A DNA stretch of 9,270 nucleotides from Cyanobacteria bacterium UBA1186. Lineage in GTDB: Bacteria; Cyanobacteriota; Vampirovibrionia; Gastranaerophilales; Gastranaerophilaceae. The notes below the pieces were generated by a model that ran no database searches, had not been told where the DNA came from, and saw only the letters and a program-made list of their open reading frames with translations. The stretch lies in assembly GCA_002309875.1 (NCBI GenBank), contig DBYM01000027.1, forward strand, positions 13,723 through 22,992, read 5' to 3'. The position numbers and the translations under genes were made by a program. Shown piece after piece: positions 6,289 through 9,270 of the stretch (position 1 is the stretch's first letter; the number at the start of each line of letters is the position of its first letter).

Positions 6289-6936
6289 ATGAAATTCACA
6301 AAATTTATCCCAGCAGCGCTTGCGCTGACACTCGCAACAGGAACTGCATTTGCAGCAGAAATTTCTCCTGTTAACACATTGTATGCTGACTACACAATTG
6401 AAGTTCCGGAAATCTTTACGATTGAACAGGAAGCTTTGACAAACACTGTATCAGCAGTAAAAATCGATGACACATTTGACAGACTTTCTTGGACAGGTAC
6501 AATGGGTGCTACTTATAAAGTTGCATCAAACATGCCTAACAAGGTATTCTACATCAAGGCAACTTGTGTAGGTTCAGGCGGTGCTGTTGCTGCATTCAAC
6601 ACAGACGTAAACGCAATTAAAGTTGCATTTGCTAACGTAGCTAATGCTCCTGCTCCTGGTGCTATTACAGACGTACTTGCTGCATCTCCTACTGCAAATA
6701 ATAGTGCAAACGCATTTGCAGTAGCATTTACAAGAGATGCTGTTGTAACTGATTCAGGTGTTCTTTCAACTCCTACAATGACCAACAACGAGCTTGTTTA
6801 CACAATTACAACTCCTGGTACATTCCACATTCCGTTCCACTTTGGTACGGAATCAGTTGCAAACACTTTCAACTCTCTTGACCAAGCAGGTGACTACAAA
6901 GCAACAATCACTATTACTGACGTACCTTCAGCATAG
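6289..6936 (+). CDS. Probable major pilin of the chaperone-usher system
   Basis: The product is 215 residues, with a signal peptide at 1-22 (AFA|A). The mature chain is small, Ala/Thr/Asn/Val-rich and all-beta in character. The N-terminal segment ADYTIEVP (33-40) has the alternating pattern expected of a donor strand, and the end GDYKATITIT (201-210) is the shared C-terminal pilin motif. It has one cysteine (93). The ribosome site is strong, GAAAGGAAGG at 6271-6280, eight bases before ATG. Codons are visibly more uniform than in the neighbours (AAC, ACA, GCA, GCT, GTA/GTT recur), as expected of a very highly expressed gene. A strong GC-rich hairpin follows the stop. Position directly after the chaperone and these expression signs suggest the main shaft subunit. 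The family match is by pattern only. Confidence 0.75.
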   Translation: MKFTKFIPAALALTLATGTAFAAEISPVNTLYADYTIEVPEIFTIEQEALTNTVSAVKIDDTFDRLSWTGTMGATYKVASNMPNKVFYIKATCVGSGGAVAAFNTDVNAIKVAFANVANAPAPGAITDVLAASPTANNSANAFAVAFTRDAVVTDSGVLSTPTMTNNELVYTITTPGTFHIPFHFGTESVANTFNSLDQAGDYKATITITDVPSA

Positions 6937-6962
6937 TTAGTAATGTAAACTAAATTTGTATA

Positions 6963-6984
6963 GCGGGCGGGCACACCCGCCCGC
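6963..6984 (+). promoter_or_regulatory. Strong GC-rich hairpin after the major pilin gene
   Basis: GCGGGCGGG (6963-6971) and CCCGCCCGC (6976-6984) form a perfect 9-pair stem with a CACA loop, starting 26 bases after the pilin stop. An A-run, not a U-run, follows, so it is not a standard intrinsic terminator. It would protect the pilin message 3' end from exonucleases and could partly reduce downstream expression. Confidence 0.65.
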
Positions 6985-7002
6985 GGATACAAAAAAACAA
7001 AA

Positions 7003-7051
7003 CCCCTCTGCCCCCCTTGAGGGGGAAGTGGTTCGAAGAACCGAAGGGGGG
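7003..7051. repeat. GC-rich palindromic element with two alternative folds
   Basis: CCCCC (7012-7016) pairs with GGGGG (7021-7025) around TTGA. CCCCCCTT (7011-7018) also pairs perfectly with AAGGGGGG (7044-7051), enclosing a GGTTC/GAACC hairpin (7030-7042). The two folds exclude each other. The composition contrasts with the AT-rich coding DNA and looks like a copy of a dispersed intergenic repeat. Copy number elsewhere cannot be seen here. Confidence 0.55.
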
Positions 7052-7062
7052 TAAAAGAAAAA

Positions 7063-7106
7063 GGGTGGAACCCCACCCCCTAACCCCCTCCCTCACGGGG
7101 CGGGGG
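7063..7106. repeat. Second GC-rich palindromic element, upstream of the second pilin
   Basis: GGGTGG (7063-7068) pairs with CCACCC (7073-7078). CCCCC (7084-7088) pairs with GGGGG (7102-7106), extended inward by CCC/GGG across one mismatch. The element ends 23 bases before the second pilin's ATG. The 7007-7106 stretch as a whole is a run of C-tracts and G-tracts, so larger folds are possible. Confidence 0.5.
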
Positions 7107-7129
7107 AAACGGAAAAGAGAAAAGAGCAA

Positions 7130-7738
7130 ATGAATAAAATACTTGTCAAAACCTTAATATTACTAATCTGTTTGATGTTCGGAAACTTAGTATTTGCGGA
7201 AGTGGAAGAAGAAGTGGTAGTTGTAACAAACGTTCCATATTCGGCATCGGTAACCAAAAAAGCATCAACGGAATCCGTAACAATGAATGCTGTAAACGGC
7301 ACTCACACAGGCCTTTCGACTGTTTTCACCTTGCAGACGAACGGCGGTGATGACCACTTTGACTATATCATAACTTCATCAATAATAACCGAAGAAGGTC
7401 AGGTTTCAGCATACGGTAATGACGGCAGATTGTTGTTTGCTCACATGACAGTTCCTCCGACAGCATCGGCTGTGAGTAATGCAAAAAGCGGTTCAGGTAT
7501 GAGTAAGAACGTGTTTGCGTATCCTACGATTGCATCAGCAACGGGCGGTATTCAGACAGAGTTCAAGACAAATTACAAAGACTACGGAAACTGCTATGCA
7601 ATCTTTGTACAGAAAGCAAAAGCAGCGGATATAACCCATACCGTACAGGGAACGCCCTCAGCAAATACTTATGAAGTCGGTATTGATGAAGCAGGAAACT
7701 ACAAATCAACAATAATGTTTACTATTGTAAGCAAATAA
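7130..7738 (+). CDS. Second exported pilin-like subunit, paralogue of the minus-strand pilin
   Basis: The product is 202 residues, with a signal peptide at 1-23 (VFA|E). The mature chain opens with an acidic then strongly beta-prone segment, EEEVVVVTNVP (26-36), a plausible donor strand, and ends GNYKSTIMFTIV (189-200), the shared pilin ending. Residues 101-132 align with 106-141 of the minus-strand pilin (FA, PTxxAxxNxK, AYP in order), and both are exactly 202 residues long. It has a single mature cysteine (155), at a different place from the Cys of the other two pilins. The ribosome site is only modest (AAAGAG close to ATG), unlike the major pilin. It lies 193 bases after the major pilin, past the hairpins, so it is likely a less abundant subunit such as a minor shaft, adaptor or terminator pilin. 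Confidence 0.75.
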   Translation: MNKILVKTLILLICLMFGNLVFAEVEEEVVVVTNVPYSASVTKKASTESVTMNAVNGTHTGLSTVFTLQTNGGDDHFDYIITSSIITEEGQVSAYGNDGRLLFAHMTVPPTASAVSNAKSGSGMSKNVFAYPTIASATGGIQTEFKTNYKDYGNCYAIFVQKAKAADITHTVQGTPSANTYEVGIDEAGNYKSTIMFTIVSK

Positions 7739-7794
7739 TAAGATAAATCCCAATAAGCTCCAAAAAGTTTAATAACGTTAAATAGAAAAGACAA

Positions 7795-7808
7795 GGCTAC
7801 GGTTAGCC
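7795..7808. other. Small hairpin between second pilin and usher
   Basis: GGCTA (7795-7799) and TAGCC (7804-7808) form a 5-pair stem with a CGGT loop. No T-run follows. It may be incidental. The rest of the 153-base gap before position 7847 shows nothing else recognisable. Confidence 0.3.
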
Positions 7809-7846
7809 AAATGTGAATGAAAATTTAAGTTAAAAGGTGCTGGTTG

Positions 7847-7884
7847 ACCCCTCACCCCAACCCTCTCCCCAAAGAGAGGGGGAG
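7847..7884 (+). repeat. GC-rich repeat-like element containing the usher ribosome site
   Basis: This stretch has C-tracts (ACCCCTCACCCC, then CCCTCTCCCC) followed by AAA and GAGAGGGGGAG. CCCTCTC (7861-7867) pairs with GAGAGGG (7874-7880), and CTCCCC (7865-7870) can instead pair with GGGGAG (7879-7884). The G-run GGGGGAG (7878-7884) lies seven bases before the usher ATG and is its evident Shine-Dalgarno, so either fold would mask it wholly or partly. Elements of this look recur between genes in many bacteria; a dispersed repeat is likely but unproven here. Confidence 0.6.
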
Positions 7885-7891
7885 ACTTTAG

Positions 7892-9270
7892 ATGTTAAAT
7901 AGAATCAGGAAAAATTTAATAACTCTGGCAATGGCAGGCGCATTTATGTGTGCTGCTTTGCCGTGTTTTGCTATTGATTCTACGATATCTTACGTTAATA
8001 TTAACGATTTGGCTTATCAGGACGTTGAAATTGTTATTGATAATAATAACGATATTTTAGTACCGTTCAAGCAGTTGGCTGATTTGTTCGAAATCAAGTA
8101 CGAAGCAAATCGTGCGGATAAACAAATCAGTTTTACAACTATTGACGGAAGGCAAGGTATGGTTACCGAGAAGGGAGTCTTCGTGGAAGACTCCCCGATA
8201 ACCACAGAGTCGCCCGTATTTATCTCAAGAGGTATTATGGAGGGTGTATTTAATGAAGCATATATACCTTCTTATGCAGTAGAGCAGGTTATGGGCGTTA
8301 CCTTGGATACAGATTTTGAAACCTTAACGCTTATTGCAAAAGTTGACAGAGATTTGCAGGTAATTAAAAATGCAAATCCTTATGAACTTGAAGATAAGGG
8401 GCCTAAGGCTTATCAGGACGTTGTTGCTCCTAAAAAATCCGGACCGATTACGCTTAAAACAATCGGTTTGCGTGACAATATGCAGAACGACAGAATGGGC
8501 GTAAGGTATTTAACGAGTAATTCACATACAACATCATTTGTGAATATGATTCAGGAAAGTATTAACGGTGACTTATTCGGCGGTAAATACCGTATTGAAG
8601 CCAGTGAGTACAGTTACAAAAATAAAGGGCTTCTGTTCGGCGGTTTAACCGGTACATACAGAAATAAATTCAGTATTTCTTCCGTTAATAATAACAGCAG
8701 AAGCAATATTTACTATGAACTCGGTAAAGTCAGAGGCATCGTTGATGAAGATGCACAAGTAGGTACGCAGATTTTCGGCGGTCAGTTCTGGAATTATGAT
8801 TATCAGAAGACCGCACCCGGCAGGCTTAACGGCTATGTAAAACCGACAAGTTTGGTCCGTGTAACGGTAAATGACGGCGAGCCTATTACTATAAGCACCT
8901 ATGCAGGTTATTATACCCTCAAAGATGTTCAACTACCGAATCCCGTTAAAAAGATTAAACTCGAAGAAATCAATGAAGACGGAACTGTTGAATTGATTTC
9001 CGAAGAAAGATATTCACTCTACGGAAATGATACTCCTCTTGCACATGAAATGTACGGAACGGCTTATGCCGGTGTTTGGGGTTATCAGAACAGATTGTTC
9101 AGAGACGGGCAAAATGTTTACAGAGGTATGAACAAGAAGGCAACAGGCGGTGCCGAAGTTCAGTATGGTGTAACTGATAACACCACATTTAAATCAAAAC
9201 TCACAGTGGATAAAATTTATGAAAAGACAAATTCCAATGTTGTATATAGAGTTCCTACAAACGATACTTT
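7892..9270 (+). CDS. Outer-membrane fimbrial usher, N-terminal part (cut by window end)
   Basis: Ushers are outer-membrane barrels that take subunits from the chaperone and polymerise them to the surface. The visible 459 codons are open to the edge; typical ushers are about 750-900 residues. A signal peptide lies at 1-27 (CFA|I). Residues 30-150 form a domain with ILVPFKQLADLFEIKYE and YIPSYAVEQVMGV, matching the usher N-terminal pattern but also resembling copper-amine-oxidase-N/stalk domains. Barrel strands start by about 185. A plug-like segment lies at about 314-367 (GYVKPTSLVRVTVNDGEP, then YYTLKDVQLPNP). QYGVTDNTTFKSKL at 424-437 matches the usher 'RYGxTDxxT' barrel signature. TAG immediately precedes the ATG in frame and GGGGGAG sits seven bases upstream, fixing the start. 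The fit to a divergent archaic/alternative usher is good by pattern, though no overall identity can be given. Confidence 0.8.
   Translation, partial: MLNRIRKNLITLAMAGAFMCAALPCFAIDSTISYVNINDLAYQDVEIVIDNNNDILVPFKQLADLFEIKYEANRADKQISFTTIDGRQGMVTEKGVFVEDSPITTESPVFISRGIMEGVFNEAYIPSYAVEQVMGVTLDTDFETLTLIAKVDRDLQVIKNANPYELEDKGPKAYQDVVAPKKSGPITLKTIGLRDNMQNDRMGVRYLTSNSHTTSFVNMIQESINGDLFGGKYRIEASEYSYKNKGLLFGGLTGTYRNKFSISSVNNNSRSNIYYELGKVRGIVDEDAQVGTQIFGGQFWNYDYQKTAPGRLNGYVKPTSLVRVTVNDGEPITISTYAGYYTLKDVQLPNPVKKIKLEEINEDGTVELISEERYSLYGNDTPLAHEMYGTAYAGVWGYQNRLFRDGQNVYRGMNKKATGGAEVQYGVTDNTTFKSKLTVDKIYEKTNSNVVYRVPTNDT

Noticed and set aside
6963..6984. Intrinsic terminator after the major pilin
   Set aside because: The stem is excellent but no U-run follows on either strand, so I list it as a stabilising or attenuating hairpin instead.
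6937..7891. GC-rich elements as CRISPR repeats or insertion sequence ends
   Set aside because: There are no regularly spaced identical repeats, no transposase frame and no target duplication; each element has a different sequence.

Overview
The window comes from an AT-rich, Gram-negative-type (diderm) bacterium. A BamA/Omp85 protein, a Skp chaperone, a periplasmic pilus chaperone and an outer-membrane usher all require an outer membrane. The BamA has three POTRA domains and a barrel motif of the form LGGPYSIRGF. That resembles cyanobacterial Omp85 more than the five-POTRA proteobacterial BamA. With no photosynthesis genes in view, a non-photosynthetic cyanobacterial relative (Vampirovibrionia/'Melainabacteria', for example gut Gastranaerophilales) is my best guess, held at low to moderate confidence.

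Layout. Left half, minus strand (read right to left): an exported pilin-like protein (4115-3507), bamA (3437-1020), skp/ompH (1000-563), and a small exported Gly-rich protein with its own promoter (473-33). A ribosome binding site at the very edge shows that another gene follows. Centre: a 398-base divergent intergenic region (4116-4513) with candidate promoters for both directions, one perfect 9-base-arm palindrome, one spaced inverted repeat, and three copies of the near-palindrome TTGTTACAA. Right half, plus strand: a two-domain exported subunit (4514-5380), a PapD-like chaperone (5387-6208), a probable major pilin (6289-6936), a second pilin (7130-7738) and a fimbrial usher that runs off the window (7892-9270).

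How the genes fit together. The plus-strand genes have the parts of a chaperone-usher pilus system: chaperone, usher and at least two subunits, plus a possible tip or adaptor protein. The minus-strand pilin is a paralogue of the second plus-strand pilin and shares short terminal motifs with both. It lies directly upstream of bamA and skp, whose products would insert the usher barrel and escort it through the periplasm. The intergenic gaps after the two plus-strand pilin genes hold GC-rich, C-run/G-run hairpin elements unlike the surrounding AT-rich DNA. One of them supplies the usher's Shine-Dalgarno sequence and could also mask it. This suggests post-transcriptional control of pilin-to-usher ratios. 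The most novel aspect is this divergent chaperone-usher locus in an apparently non-proteobacterial lineage, with an unusual gene order (subunit-chaperone-pilin-pilin-usher), highly divergent pilins and a BamA carrying repeated FFAPPSE motifs.
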